From positions 62,001-126,000 of the forward strand of contig NZ_SORN01000009.1 of NCBI RefSeq assembly GCF_004366635.1: DNA of 64,000 nucleotides, given 5' to 3'. The notes under the pieces were generated by a model. The model searched no databases. It had not been told where the DNA came from and saw only the letters and a list, made by a program, of their open reading frames with translations. Positions 6,202 to 15,010 of this stretch are shown here, in pieces (position 1 is the stretch's first letter; each line of letters starts with the position of its first letter). This stretch comes from Roseinatronobacter bogoriensis DSM 18756 (GTDB taxonomy: Bacteria; Pseudomonadota; Alphaproteobacteria; Rhodobacterales; Rhodobacteraceae). The position numbers and the translations under genes are program-made.

Positions 6202-8542
6202 GTTTCGACGCATAGACGTCATAGTAATTCCCTGTTTCATCAAGCCTTGTGTAATCTCTCAGGCTGGTCATGTTGGTTTTACTCAGCGTGATCCCGAGGA
6301 TTTTCTTGTACAGGACCGGGTCCATCGACAGTGTTTTCTGTAGCAGGCCGATTGGCATGCGCCCCCATTCAACGACCATTACAAGCCCGTCTATCGCGGG
6401 CAGAAGGGCCCTTGCATCCGACACAGGGCCAAGCGGTGCCAAATCTACGATTGTCAGGGCATAGCGGCTGCGCGCTTCATCCAGCATGTCGCGGAACCTT
6501 GAGGAATACAGGCTGTCACCAGCATGGGCATCATCGGGTGAGAAACCTGACGACATGAAATGCAAACCGGTCGAGGTTTCCTTGCGGATGGCGTTGTGCA
6601 TGGCAGCCGTGCCTTGCAACACATCCCGAAGACCGACCCCCTCGGATTGTCCAAGGCGCTGACTCATGCCTGAGGTGCGCACATCGCCATCCACCAGCAA
6701 TACAGAACTGCCAGAAACTGCGGTCAGGGCAGCAAGGTTCTTGGCCAGCGTTGTCTTGCCCTCTCCCGGTCGCAAGGACACGATGCCAAGAACATAACCG
6801 GATTTGCCAAGGGCCGATGTCTCGCACGCGTTGCGGATGTTGCGCAGCGTTTCGGTATAATGCGATCTTGGGTGCTTCAGTGCGGGAAACGGGTATCTGA
6901 ACGGGTCGGGCTGTTGGCAAGTGCCAGATTTGCGCAAGCGATTGTATCTTGGCAAAACAGGGCGTGCTTTGGCTTCCTGTGGCTCTGGCAGGGCCTTGAC
7001 CTCGTTCAGTGTCAGCATTGGAAGGTAGCCAAGGAAGGGCCGGCCACTTGCGTCATAAAGCGCATCACTGGTGCGAATGACCTTCTCGCGCCCGTCGCGC
7101 AGCACGGACAGCCCGCCGCCCACCATCGTTCCCATGAGAAGCATGAAACCCATGATAATGGTCTTGCGCGGTGCGACCGGCTTTTCCGGCACGTCTGAAA
7201 CTGAAAGTACGCGCACATTGGCGACAGGGAATGTCTGGGTTTGTTCCAGGTCTTTCATGCGCATCAGATAGGTTTCGTTCAGTGCGTCCAGAATCCCGGC
7301 TTGCCGTTCAAGCGACTGCAATTCGACCCGCGCAGTCGCAAGTTGCAGGTTTTCATTTGAAAAATCCTCGATGCTGGCGCGCAGCATCTCGACCTCTGCC
7401 TCCTTGACGCGGGCGGCGTTGCGCGTCGTTTCATACAGGCTGGCGATCTCGCGCTGCAATGTGCTGCCTTCGCGTTCAATCTGGGCGCGCAACCGAATGG
7501 CCGCCGAATGCCCGGGGCCCTGCCGCCGCTCAACGTCGTCAAGGCTTTGTTGCAGGTCCAGAAGCCTTTGTTGACCAGCGGCAAACTCCGCAGCCGGAAC
7601 ACGCACTCCGGCCGCGCCGGAGCGGACAAATTCTATCGGATCAAGTTCGCTCAGTTCGGCATAGACGGTTTTCAGCGCGCGGATTTGCGCCAGTTCCACG
7701 GTTGCCGCAGCCAGATCAGAATTCAGTTGAGAGATGGTCTGCACGCGGATCGACTCTCCCGCTACAGTGAGCAGCCCGCTTCGCGCGCGAAACTCTTCTG
7801 CTTTCAACGCGGCCTGTGCAGAATTTTCCTGAATCACCATAAGCCTGTCATGCAGCCAGTCCAGCACACTGCTGGAGGCCTCTACGTTTCCGATAAGCTG
7901 ATCGGCCAGAAATGCCTGGCCATAGGCATTCACGACCTCTGCTGCGAATTGTGGATTGTTGGATGTGTAGCGGATCGAGAATACAGAACTGCGCCCCTCT
8001 CTTCTGACTTCGATCCCTTGGCGCAGGGTATCTGCCGCTGACATACGTGCAAGCTGCTCGGCCGTGTCAGGGTCGATCTGGGTCGGGGCGCCCTGCTCTG
8101 CCGGTAGCAGACCAAGGATCAGACCGCGCATAGTCTCGATGCCCTGTCGCGCCAATGACGACTCGCTTGACAACACTTCAGGGCGGGCATGCAGGTCCAG
8201 TGCGTCAACAACCGCCAGCGCGAGTTTCTGCGATTCCAGAACTTTGCGGGCGCTGTCGAGTGTAATCTCGTTCTGGGCAAGTGTTGCCGGTCGGTTGAAA
8301 TTCTGCGCGCTACCGGCAAACTCTTCAATGATCATGACCTCGGTCGCGGCAAGATAGGATCTTGGGCTTGTCTGGACATGGACCGCGCCAATTCCAACCG
8401 CAATCAGAACCGACAGGAACATGATGCGCTTGTTTCGGCGCATGGCTGCGAAGATTGCGGCGAAATCCAGTTGCGGGCCAGTTTTGTCCTGACTTGGGGC
8501 AGGTAACATTGCAGGGTCACTATCGTTAAAATGTACAATCAT
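6194..8542 (-). CDS. exoP: polysaccharide co-polymerase/BY-kinase, ExoP/Wzc-like
   Basis: This protein of about 782 residues sets polymer length and couples it to tyrosine phosphorylation. It has a Wzz-type N-terminal region with a first membrane helix near residues 38-58, a long periplasmic coiled-coil-rich region (about 180-400), a second helix near 440 preceded by the proline-rich VPEKPVAPRK, and a C-terminal kinase. The kinase shows Walker A (RPGEGKTTLAKN), Walker A' (VLLVDGDVRTSGM) and a late TIVDLAPLG Walker B-like strand. The C-terminus is tyrosine-containing (NYYDVYASKHA), which suits a phosphorylated tail, though it is shorter than in Wzc. The ATG at 8542 is favoured because residues upstream of it lie within the intergene from exoA. 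Confidence 0.88.
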   Translation of the reverse strand: MIVHFNDSDPAMLPAPSQDKTGPQLDFAAIFAAMRRNKRIMFLSVLIAVGIGAVHVQTSPRSYLAATEVMIIEEFAGSAQNFNRPATLAQNEITLDSARKVLESQKLALAVVDALDLHARPEVLSSESSLARQGIETMRGLILGLLPAEQGAPTQIDPDTAEQLARMSAADTLRQGIEVRREGRSSVFSIRYTSNNPQFAAEVVNAYGQAFLADQLIGNVEASSSVLDWLHDRLMVIQENSAQAALKAEEFRARSGLLTVAGESIRVQTISQLNSDLAAATVELAQIRALKTVYAELSELDPIEFVRSGAAGVRVPAAEFAAGQQRLLDLQQSLDDVERRQGPGHSAAIRLRAQIEREGSTLQREIASLYETTRNAARVKEAEVEMLRASIEDFSNENLQLATARVELQSLERQAGILDALNETYLMRMKDLEQTQTFPVANVRVLSVSDVPEKPVAPRKTIIMGFMLLMGTMVGGGLSVLRDGREKVIRTSDALYDASGRPFLGYLPMLTLNEVKALPEPQEAKARPVLPRYNRLRKSGTCQQPDPFRYPFPALKHPRSHYTETLRNIRNACETSALGKSGYVLGIVSLRPGEGKTTLAKNLAALTAVSGSSVLLVDGDVRTSGMSQRLGQSEGVGLRDVLQGTAAMHNAIRKETSTGLHFMSSGFSPDDAHAGDSLYSSRFRDMLDEARSRYALTIVDLAPLGPVSDARALLPAIDGLVMVVEWGRMPIGLLQKTLSMDPVLYKKILGITLSKTNMTSLRDYTRLDETGNYYDVYASKHA

Positions 8543-8558
8543 ATTGCTCACCGTTTCC

Positions 8559-9623
8559 CTATTTCTGTTCCTGCAACCAGCGATTGGCCAAAGCCGCGCG
8601 CAAACCACACCAAGAGCTGCGCCAGACCTCGCGCCAGAATCCGAAGGACCAGCTCATCTGCATGACGGCTGCCGCGATGCCGCAAAATGCGATATCTGGC
8701 GCACGACAGCGCAGCGCTTTCACCAAACCAAGCACCAGACAAAGTGCAAACCACATGACCAGCGGAATCGCAGCCTGCGGTGTGATGACGGAAAAGACAG
8801 AGAGGCCCGCGACAGGCGCAAGTCCCATCAAGACAAAATGACGTCTTTCAAGGCTGCCCGGATGCTTGAGGGCAGTCGCAAACCGGCCCGCGCCAAAATT
8901 CAGATATTGGCGCGACAGCTTGCCCAATGTGTCGCGGGGGAAATAGGCGATGCCGGTCGCCGCGGTCAGCCAGATACGGTAACCTGCCTTGCGCAGCCTC
9001 TGGTCAAGTTCTGCATCCTCATTGTGGCTGAAACCTTCGTCATAGCCGCCAACAGTACAGAAGGCCGACATCTGCATCAGTGCGTGGTGGCCATGATCGA
9101 CGAACCGCCCCTCTCCACCATTGCGATGAACGGAACCGCCATTGCCAAAAACCGCGTTTTGCGCGGCGGCGATATTGCGCTGGATCAGCCCTTGCCCTTT
9201 CGCGGTCATCTTGACGGTGACACTTTCGGCCCCCGTTCGACGTGCCTCGTCCAGCAAGACTTCGCAATAATCCTCGGGGTAGGCTGCATGTGCGTCGACG
9301 CGGATGAACCAGTCTGCTTGGTCGCGGAAATGCTTGGCGGCAAGGTTGATCGCCGCAGCTTGCAGACGCTTCGGGTTATGCAGCAGCACAATAGCCGGAA
9401 AGCGTGCGGCTTGTTGGCGCACAAGCTCTACCGTTCCGTCATCAGAGCCGCCATCGACCACGGCTATCTGCGCCCCAAGCCGCCGCGCACCGGGTTCAAG
9501 GCTGCGCAGAACAGGGATGATATGGGCGGCTTCGTTCAGTGTCGGAACGATAATCACAACCCTGCTGGGTTTATCGTCCGACGATAATGTGGTGCGATTA
9601 TCTTTCGTATCGGGTGCGGTCAT
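8559..9623 (-). CDS. exoA: ExoA-like family 2 glycosyltransferase
   Basis: This 354-residue protein has an N-terminal GT-A domain: VVIIVPTLNEAAHI near residue 22, VVDGGSDDGT near 55, FIRVDAHAAYP near 105 (DxD-equivalent), and GGYDEGFSHNEDAELDQRLR near 215 carrying the catalytic ED. C-terminal hydrophobic stretches (about 265-340) anchor it in the membrane. It resembles ExoA, which adds a glucose to the lipid-linked succinoglycan intermediate; the actual sugar here is unknown. The ATG overlaps the stop of the upstream glycosyltransferase (ATGA at 9620-9623), and exoP begins 16 bases after its own stop. Confidence 0.85.
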   Translation of the reverse strand: MTAPDTKDNRTTLSSDDKPSRVVIIVPTLNEAAHIIPVLRSLEPGARRLGAQIAVVDGGSDDGTVELVRQQAARFPAIVLLHNPKRLQAAAINLAAKHFRDQADWFIRVDAHAAYPEDYCEVLLDEARRTGAESVTVKMTAKGQGLIQRNIAAAQNAVFGNGGSVHRNGGEGRFVDHGHHALMQMSAFCTVGGYDEGFSHNEDAELDQRLRKAGYRIWLTAATGIAYFPRDTLGKLSRQYLNFGAGRFATALKHPGSLERRHFVLMGLAPVAGLSVFSVITPQAAIPLVMWFALCLVLGLVKALRCRAPDIAFCGIAAAVMQMSWSFGFWREVWRSSWCGLRAALANRWLQEQK

Positions 9624-10768
9624 GAGTGCGCCTCGGCTATTTGTTGGTGCAAGGCGGCGGATTTGCGTAGCTGATCGACCAGCCAGACGCAGTCTTGGTG
9701 GGTTGTCTTCCAGTTTGCCATGTCGCGAGAGGTCAGTTCCGCGCGAAGCGCTTCCAGTTGCGCGGGGCCGGTTTGGTCCAGCAGGGCTGTAATGGCTTGG
9801 GGTTCCAGACTTGGGACGATTAGCCCCAGTTTGTGACGCTGAAGATAACGCGCCGTTTCTGTTCCCTTTAGTGCCAGTGGAATTGCACCATGCGCGCAGC
9901 TTTCATACAGGCGGTTCGGCAGCAACCAATCTGAATTCGCCCCCGCGTCAAACCTGTCAACCAGCCACGCAATATCCGTTTCGCCATAGATATGGGGCAG
10001 GTCATCTGGGTAGCTGTAAGGCCCGTGAAACTCTATATTTGGATTGTCGCGCACAGTCTGGTGAAAATCCGGGAGTGCATCCAGCGCAGGTTTGCCGCGC
10101 AGCACCAGCCGCACACGGCCCGCGGCTTGTTTGCACATCTCATCCAGGCAACGTAGCGAGGCGGCACAACGCAAGATGCCGAACCAACCGATGGTGAGGG
10201 TGTTCCCAGTGCGTGCCGGATGTTTGGGCGGCAGCGGTTCATCTGGTGCCCAGACCTTGTTCTCGACCACAAGCGGCGCAGTCTCGATTTGACCGTAGCG
10301 GCTGAAATATTCTGTAACAAAGCGGGGTGATGACGTGATCACCCCCGTCACCCTGCGGCACATGCTGCGCTCGATGAACCGCAGGCATTTCGCAAAGACC
10401 CCGTTGCCCAGCATCAGACGATGCACATCGAGCACTTCATAAAACACCTTTGGCCGTTCTTCTGGGGAAATTCGTGCTTGGACCCGCAAGGCAAGCGGCA
10501 GCATTTCAAGGTTTCGCGCCAAGATCACGTCGGGCACCGCCCCATGCACTTCCTTCGCGCCACCCAAGAGCAGGCGCAATGTGCTGAAGGCCCGGTGTAT
10601 GAACTTGCCGGGATAAGTGCGGCCAAGCACAGTGGCAGGTCTGGACAGGGGCTGCGCCCCCCGGCGCATACCGGCTACATCGACGCTGGCACCGCCCGCC
10701 TCTAGCATATTGACACGCCGCCATGTTGCTGCGTCATCAAGGTCCGAGACAAGATACAGGATCTTCAT
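9620..10768 (-). CDS. glycosyltransferase of the exo cluster, ExoL-like
   Basis: This 382-residue GT-B-type protein starts MKILYLVSDLDDAATWRRV, resembling the N-terminus of ExoL-type transferases, then has DVILARNLEMLPLA near residue 90. The C-terminal Rossmann half has LTIGWFGILRCAASLRCLDE near 200, EFHGPYSYPDDLPHIYGETDIAWL near 260 and NRLYESCAHGAIPLA near 310, the usual EX7E-like region for the sugar-nucleotide. The ATG at 10768 is one base from the stop of the upstream GT2 gene (10770), so an upstream extension inside that gene is not used. It probably adds one sugar to the undecaprenyl-linked repeat in the cytoplasm; donor and linkage are unknown. Confidence 0.75.
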   Translation of the reverse strand: MKILYLVSDLDDAATWRRVNMLEAGGASVDVAGMRRGAQPLSRPATVLGRTYPGKFIHRAFSTLRLLLGGAKEVHGAVPDVILARNLEMLPLALRVQARISPEERPKVFYEVLDVHRLMLGNGVFAKCLRFIERSMCRRVTGVITSSPRFVTEYFSRYGQIETAPLVVENKVWAPDEPLPPKHPARTGNTLTIGWFGILRCAASLRCLDEMCKQAAGRVRLVLRGKPALDALPDFHQTVRDNPNIEFHGPYSYPDDLPHIYGETDIAWLVDRFDAGANSDWLLPNRLYESCAHGAIPLALKGTETARYLQRHKLGLIVPSLEPQAITALLDQTGPAQLEALRAELTSRDMANWKTTHQDCVWLVDQLRKSAALHQQIAEAHS

Positions 10769-10769
10769 G

Positions 10770-12095
10770 TCATGCCCCTTCGGCACAGATGCCAAAAGAC
10801 TGTGTCGTCGCGCCGTGACCGCCCGTTGCATGCAGGGTCAGCTTCTCGCCACCCGCACTGAACAGCTGGGCAGTCTTGAAAGCCGGCACCAGACCCAAAG
10901 CAAATTGGCCCGCGCGGCCATATGCGAGGATGTCCAGATCATGATTGTCTGACAGTGCCGCCAACTCTGCCCAGATGCGCGCGGCTGAGGGCGTGTAGCC
11001 GGTGCCCGGTGCATCGGGAACATGGATGATTGTGTAATCGGGATAGTCGGCTTGCCGAACATGACCCCGGGCACACAGCACGATCTTCTTGCACTGACGC
11101 GTTGTCGAGGGTTTGCGTCTGCTGCGGCGTCCTCGCTCTATCAGACTTTGTATCAGCAGCGGCGCACAGCGCGGATGACGCATCATCTGTGACATCGCGG
11201 AAACTGTGTCACGCGCTTTCAGGGCTTCGACCAAACGAATGTATTTCAGCTGTAATTCATGGTGCTTCACGCGGTTTTCAACCGCCCTCCTCAGGGGTTC
11301 GCGGGTCCGCGGAAGTGTGTTGAGCAAGGCACTTTGCGCAGCAATCATCTTGCGCAGGCTTGTTTCATCAAAGCGGTATGAAACGGACCCAGCGTGGCGG
11401 CGATACAGATACATCGCATCCGGGATCAGGGTGAAGCGCGCATTTGCAAGTAGAAGGCGCAGGTAAAGATCGTGATCCTCGTCAATGCGCAGCCCTTCAT
11501 CATAGCGCAAGTCGCCCAAAGCGGCCTTGCGGATAAGCGGTTTCAGATAACCAAGCTGAATGTTCTTGCACCCATCCAGATTGCCCGACACAAGCGCAGC
11601 GGCGTCAATTTCTTTGGGGTGTTTCAGGCGTAGATCCTGCAACAGGGTTTTGTGGTTTTGGCTGGCACCGTCGCCGAAATGGATCAGATCATCTGCGACA
11701 AGGTCTGCTTCCAGTGTGACGGCGCAATGCAAAAGGCGCGACAGCCGTTCGGGGTGGATGATGTCATCGGCATCGACGATCGCAACCCAGTCGCCTGTTG
11801 CCATGTTCAGCGCGCGGTTGCGCGCCGTTGCAGGCCCACAGGCGGCAGTTTCAGATTCGATCAGCCGGACCCGACGATCCTGCGCCATAGTGGCGCGGAC
11901 GATAGAGCAGCTTTCGTCGCTAGAGCCATCGTCACTGACGATCAGCTCAAGGTTATGATGCGTCTGTTCAAGCACGGATCGAATGGCGGGAGTGATATGG
12001 GCCTCGCCATTGAAATTGGCCATGATGACCGAAATCCGCTGGTGGTCCGCGATGGTGTCGCCTGCAACCTCGTTCGTCACTTTCGGGTCAGTCAT
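10770..12095 (-). CDS. ExoO-like family 2 glycosyltransferase with C-terminal extension
   Basis: The 441-residue product has a GT-A domain in its first ~250 residues: SVIMANFNGEAHI near residue 23, IVSDDGSSDES near 52, WVAIVDADDIIHPERL near 107 (DxD) and DEDHDLYLRLLL near 205. Unusually, a C-terminal region of about 150 residues follows that looks unrelated to the catalytic fold, including VLCARGHVRQADYPDYTIIHVPDAPGTG near 345. The N-terminal half resembles ExoO-type transferases. It overlaps the flippase stop by 8 bases and is followed within one base by the ExoL-like gene. Confidence 0.75.
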   Translation of the reverse strand: MTDPKVTNEVAGDTIADHQRISVIMANFNGEAHITPAIRSVLEQTHHNLELIVSDDGSSDESCSIVRATMAQDRRVRLIESETAACGPATARNRALNMATGDWVAIVDADDIIHPERLSRLLHCAVTLEADLVADDLIHFGDGASQNHKTLLQDLRLKHPKEIDAAALVSGNLDGCKNIQLGYLKPLIRKAALGDLRYDEGLRIDEDHDLYLRLLLANARFTLIPDAMYLYRRHAGSVSYRFDETSLRKMIAAQSALLNTLPRTREPLRRAVENRVKHHELQLKYIRLVEALKARDTVSAMSQMMRHPRCAPLLIQSLIERGRRSRRKPSTTRQCKKIVLCARGHVRQADYPDYTIIHVPDAPGTGYTPSAARIWAELAALSDNHDLDILAYGRAGQFALGLVPAFKTAQLFSAGGEKLTLHATGGHGATTQSFGICAEGA

Positions 12096-13602
12096 GTGCT
12101 TTACCCTCCCTAAAAGTCTGTTTTAAAGTGTTTATTTCGTGACCAGAGAGGCTGAACGCAGTCAGAAGATAGGCTGCGCTGCCCGCCAAGACCTGAAGTA
12201 ACAACACAAGTACCGGGTTTTGTTCCGACAGAAGTAACGGCATCAGCAGAATTGCGCCTGCCATTGCCGCCGTGGCGAAAAGCGGTGTCGCAAGCACGCC
12301 AAGATATTGCGCAGCCGAAACACCGGTCAGTTTGCGGGCAATGATGAAACATCCGGGAATGACGGCGAGATTGGCCAAGACAATGCCCAGCATGACCGCT
12401 TCCAGCCCCTGCCTGACCAGTGCGACGATGGCGATTACCACAAGCGCGTAGCGCAGCAGTTCAAACGCAAACCAGATATCCGCACGCCCCAACCCGTTTG
12501 CCAGCGATGATACGGCAACCCGTAATCCACCAAGGAACCCGATGACGGCAAATGCTTGGACTGCGGGGATGGCGGGCTGCCAATGGCTGCCAAGCGCAAG
12601 CGGAATGACACTTTCGGCCAGCAGGAACAGTCCGCCAAAAAGCGCAAAGGCCAGCAGCGTCGAGACGCGCATCGCGTTTTGAAATGCCGGGATGTGTTGG
12701 TCCGGGCGTGTCTGGATAGACGCGAAGAAAACCGTGCAGACCGGATACAGCGCTTGTGCGCTAAGGCCGGACAGAAGTTCGGTCAGCCGTTTGCCCATAA
12801 AGTAAAGGCCCAGCATCGCCGGTCCAGCCAGAAGGCCCAGAATGAGCTGGTCAAGATTGATGACATGCAAGCTGTGATTGCCCGATGAAAAAATGCCGAA
12901 CCGCCACAAGTCGCGCAGCGCGTCCCTGCGCAATTGCAGTTTCGGACGCCAGTTTGCAGCCCAGATCAGGATCACAAGCGACACGAGAGAGGTCACGACC
13001 GGCGCCATCGCCAGTGCCCACAGCCCATAACCGTTAAGCGCCATCGCAACGCAGACGAGCCCGCCAATACTGTTGCCGATGGCCGTGCGTGCGGCGATAT
13101 ATTTGAACTGCATTTGTCGGATGACCAAGGCCTGAGGCACGACCGCGGCAAGGTCGAACACCAGTTTCAGCCCGATAAAGGGCAACAGTGACGCAAGAAT
13201 GGGTTGGCTGCTAAGCTCTGCGACCACGCCGGACAGCATCACGATCAGGGCATACAAAACCACGCCCGCCGCCATGCAAAGCCAGAATACAGTGTCCAGA
13301 TGTTCTTCGCGGATCTGTGCACGCTGGATTAGGGCCTCGCCAAAGGCGCTGGGCGCGGCGCAGCCGATGAAGGTAATAACAGAGATGGCAAGCGCCACGG
13401 TTCCGAATACCTCGGGCCCAAGCAGCCGCGATGTGATGACGAACACCATCGCAGCAATCAGCATGGCTGACCCGGAATTCAGCGCCGACCAGCCAAACCC
13501 GAAGATTGCCTTCTGACCCCGTGCCCTGGAGGCCAACGCGCAGACCTCTCGCGTGTCGGATACGCGGGTATTGGCGCTTGAGGTCGAGGCTTGCAGGTTC
13601 AT
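12088..13602 (-). CDS. polysaccharide flippase of the MOP superfamily, Wzx/ExoT-like
   Basis: This integral membrane protein of about 504 residues has twelve to fourteen predicted helices. It begins with GFGWSALNSGSAMLIAAMVF and SRLLGPEVFGTVALAISV, which match the start of PST-family flippases. It should move the lipid-linked repeat unit to the periplasmic side. The ATG at 13602 is favoured because a short open frame with a better ribosome-binding site ends on it (ATGA overlap); a GTG at 13662 would add 20 polar residues but has its Shine-Dalgarno immediately adjacent. About 200 bases separate it from the exoY-like gene, so it may have its own promoter or leader. Confidence 0.82.
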   Translation of the reverse strand: MNLQASTSSANTRVSDTREVCALASRARGQKAIFGFGWSALNSGSAMLIAAMVFVITSRLLGPEVFGTVALAISVITFIGCAAPSAFGEALIQRAQIREEHLDTVFWLCMAAGVVLYALIVMLSGVVAELSSQPILASLLPFIGLKLVFDLAAVVPQALVIRQMQFKYIAARTAIGNSIGGLVCVAMALNGYGLWALAMAPVVTSLVSLVILIWAANWRPKLQLRRDALRDLWRFGIFSSGNHSLHVINLDQLILGLLAGPAMLGLYFMGKRLTELLSGLSAQALYPVCTVFFASIQTRPDQHIPAFQNAMRVSTLLAFALFGGLFLLAESVIPLALGSHWQPAIPAVQAFAVIGFLGGLRVAVSSLANGLGRADIWFAFELLRYALVVIAIVALVRQGLEAVMLGIVLANLAVIPGCFIIARKLTGVSAAQYLGVLATPLFATAAMAGAILLMPLLLSEQNPVLVLLLQVLAGSAAYLLTAFSLSGHEINTLKQTFREGKAHD

Positions 13603-13652
13603 ATTGCGGTTTGGCCTTTGCGTAGATGGGTTTGCGGGGGTGCCGCTGTCAT
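13599..13652 (-). CDS. possible 17-residue leader peptide ahead of the flippase gene
   Basis: An ATG at 13652 preceded by AGGAG (9 bases upstream) opens a 17-codon frame, MTAAPPQTHLRKGQTAI, whose TGA overlaps the flippase ATG in the form ATGA. It is too short for statistical support. Its good ribosome-binding site compared with that of the flippase start suggests translational coupling or a leader rather than a functional protein. Confidence 0.3.
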   Translation of the reverse strand: MTAAPPQTHLRKGQTAI

Positions 13653-13801
13653 TTTTCTGCACTCCTGCCGGGCTCAGACTGATCTGTGGCGCGATGTCAC
13701 GGCCAAGAGTCCGGCGTATGATTTCAGATCACGCATCCGCTGGCTGCGACACGGAAGCGTTGGCTTCGTGCCTGAGTGCCTTGGCTGCGCATTGCGTCAG
13801 G

Positions 13802-14500
13802 TCAGTAAGACCCCTTGCGCCCCATCACGACGGCGACGGTTTTCAAGATCAGCCAGATATCCAGCCCCAACGACTGGTGGGTGACGTAATAACGATCCAG
13901 CGCGACACGCCTTTCATAGGACAGATCGCTTCGGCCGCTGACTTGCCACAAGCCCGTCAGACCGGGCCGGCTGCGCAGGTAGTGCCGCCGTGACGACGCG
14001 TATTTCTGCAATTCGACAGATGGGACCGGGCGCGGCCCGACAACGCTCATGTCGCCTGCAAATATGTTGAAAAGCTGCGGCAACTCATCAATGCTGGTTT
14101 TGCGCAGAAGCTGGCCCAAAGGGGTGACCCTGGGGTCATCTCGAACCTTGCGAAAAGTCTGCCATTCGCGCATCGCGGCTGAATTTCTGGCCAGATGACG
14201 CTGCAACTCTGCGTCAGAATCTGGCTTCATGCTGCGGAATTTCAGGCAGGTGAAAGACCTGCCATTATAACCAACGCGGGTGTGTCCAAAAAACGCAGGG
14301 CCACCATCAGACAGCCGGATCATCAGCGCCACGCCAATCATGAGCGGTGACAGGATGATGAGCGCGCAAGACGCAAATACAAGATCGAACAACCGCTTGA
14401 TATGCCCCCCGCATGGCGGAGTTTCCGGCATATGCACACGAGTACCCGAGTGGAAAACACTCACGGAATCTCTTTGCATGTCGATCTTCTCGTATCTCAT
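13802..14500 (-). CDS. exoY: undecaprenyl-phosphate sugar-1-phosphate transferase, ExoY-like
   Basis: This 232-residue bacterial sugar transferase starts repeat-unit synthesis by moving a hexose-1-phosphate, probably galactose or glucose, to undecaprenyl phosphate. One membrane helix (about residues 38-63) follows KRLFDLVFA. The conserved catalytic region follows: GHTRVGYNGRSFTCLKFRSM (about 72-91), LRKTSIDELPQLFNIFAGDMSVVGPRP (about 132-158) and RPGLTGLWQVSGRSD (about 178-192). It lacks the large N-terminal membrane domain of WbaP, as ExoY does. It is the first gene of the exo cluster and follows an AT-rich 510-base upstream region. Confidence 0.88.
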   Translation of the reverse strand: MRYEKIDMQRDSVSVFHSGTRVHMPETPPCGGHIKRLFDLVFASCALIILSPLMIGVALMIRLSDGGPAFFGHTRVGYNGRSFTCLKFRSMKPDSDAELQRHLARNSAAMREWQTFRKVRDDPRVTPLGQLLRKTSIDELPQLFNIFAGDMSVVGPRPVPSVELQKYASSRRHYLRSRPGLTGLWQVSGRSDLSYERRVALDRYYVTHQSLGLDIWLILKTVAVVMGRKGSY

Positions 14501-15010
14501 GGTTTGCTATCCAATGTTGCTCAAGCGCATTATGCGCTGTGACGAAATGGCGCCGCATTCCCGTTAACCTTGTTTAGCAAAATCTCTTTAGTTTGAGAAA
14601 ATGTAATTTTTTTCATGCATAAAAGCTAAGGCAATGAAATATCACAAATAATTAGAGAGTCGATTGTGAGAAATAGTTTGTTGCATGATTGGAAACGCCA
14701 CTTTTTCGTCTGAAATCTGTCAATTTCTTCTAATCCACAGGGGATTCGTATCTGATTTATAAAGAAAATTCACACTGATGATCTTGATCAGTAAAGTTAC
14801 TGGAACTTGACGAATTCTGAGGTGTTTGCCGGTTTAGTGTTACTGAGTGGGCCAATTTATATGCGTTTCGTGTCATTTCCAAAACATAAAAAATGCAACC
14901 TATAAGGGAAATATTAAGTAATATTACGCCCTAAAATTGAAGATTATTTTAGAAACTCCATCAATTAGCTATGAAACTTGGATCAGGTCGCCTGATTTGA
15001 ACTCTGGTAG
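14501..15010. promoter_or_regulatory. AT-rich upstream region of the exo cluster
   Basis: These 510 bases hold no gene that I can support and are much richer in A+T than both flanks. The region separates the exoY-like gene from the stop of the hydroxylase operon, so it should carry the exo promoter. Visible symmetry includes ACTGAT-N7-ATCAGT at 14774-14792, with TGATCTTGATCA at its core, and the exact 10-base palindrome GTAATATTAC at 14918-14927. Such AT-rich, bent-looking DNA is the usual target of MucR/Ros or H-NS-like regulators of exo genes in alphaproteobacteria; that link is inference. Confidence 0.55.

Noticed and set aside
8544..9587. 347-residue plus-strand open frame opposite exoA
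   Set aside because: Antisense to the ExoA-like gene, which has all GT2 motifs; shadow caused by high GC3.
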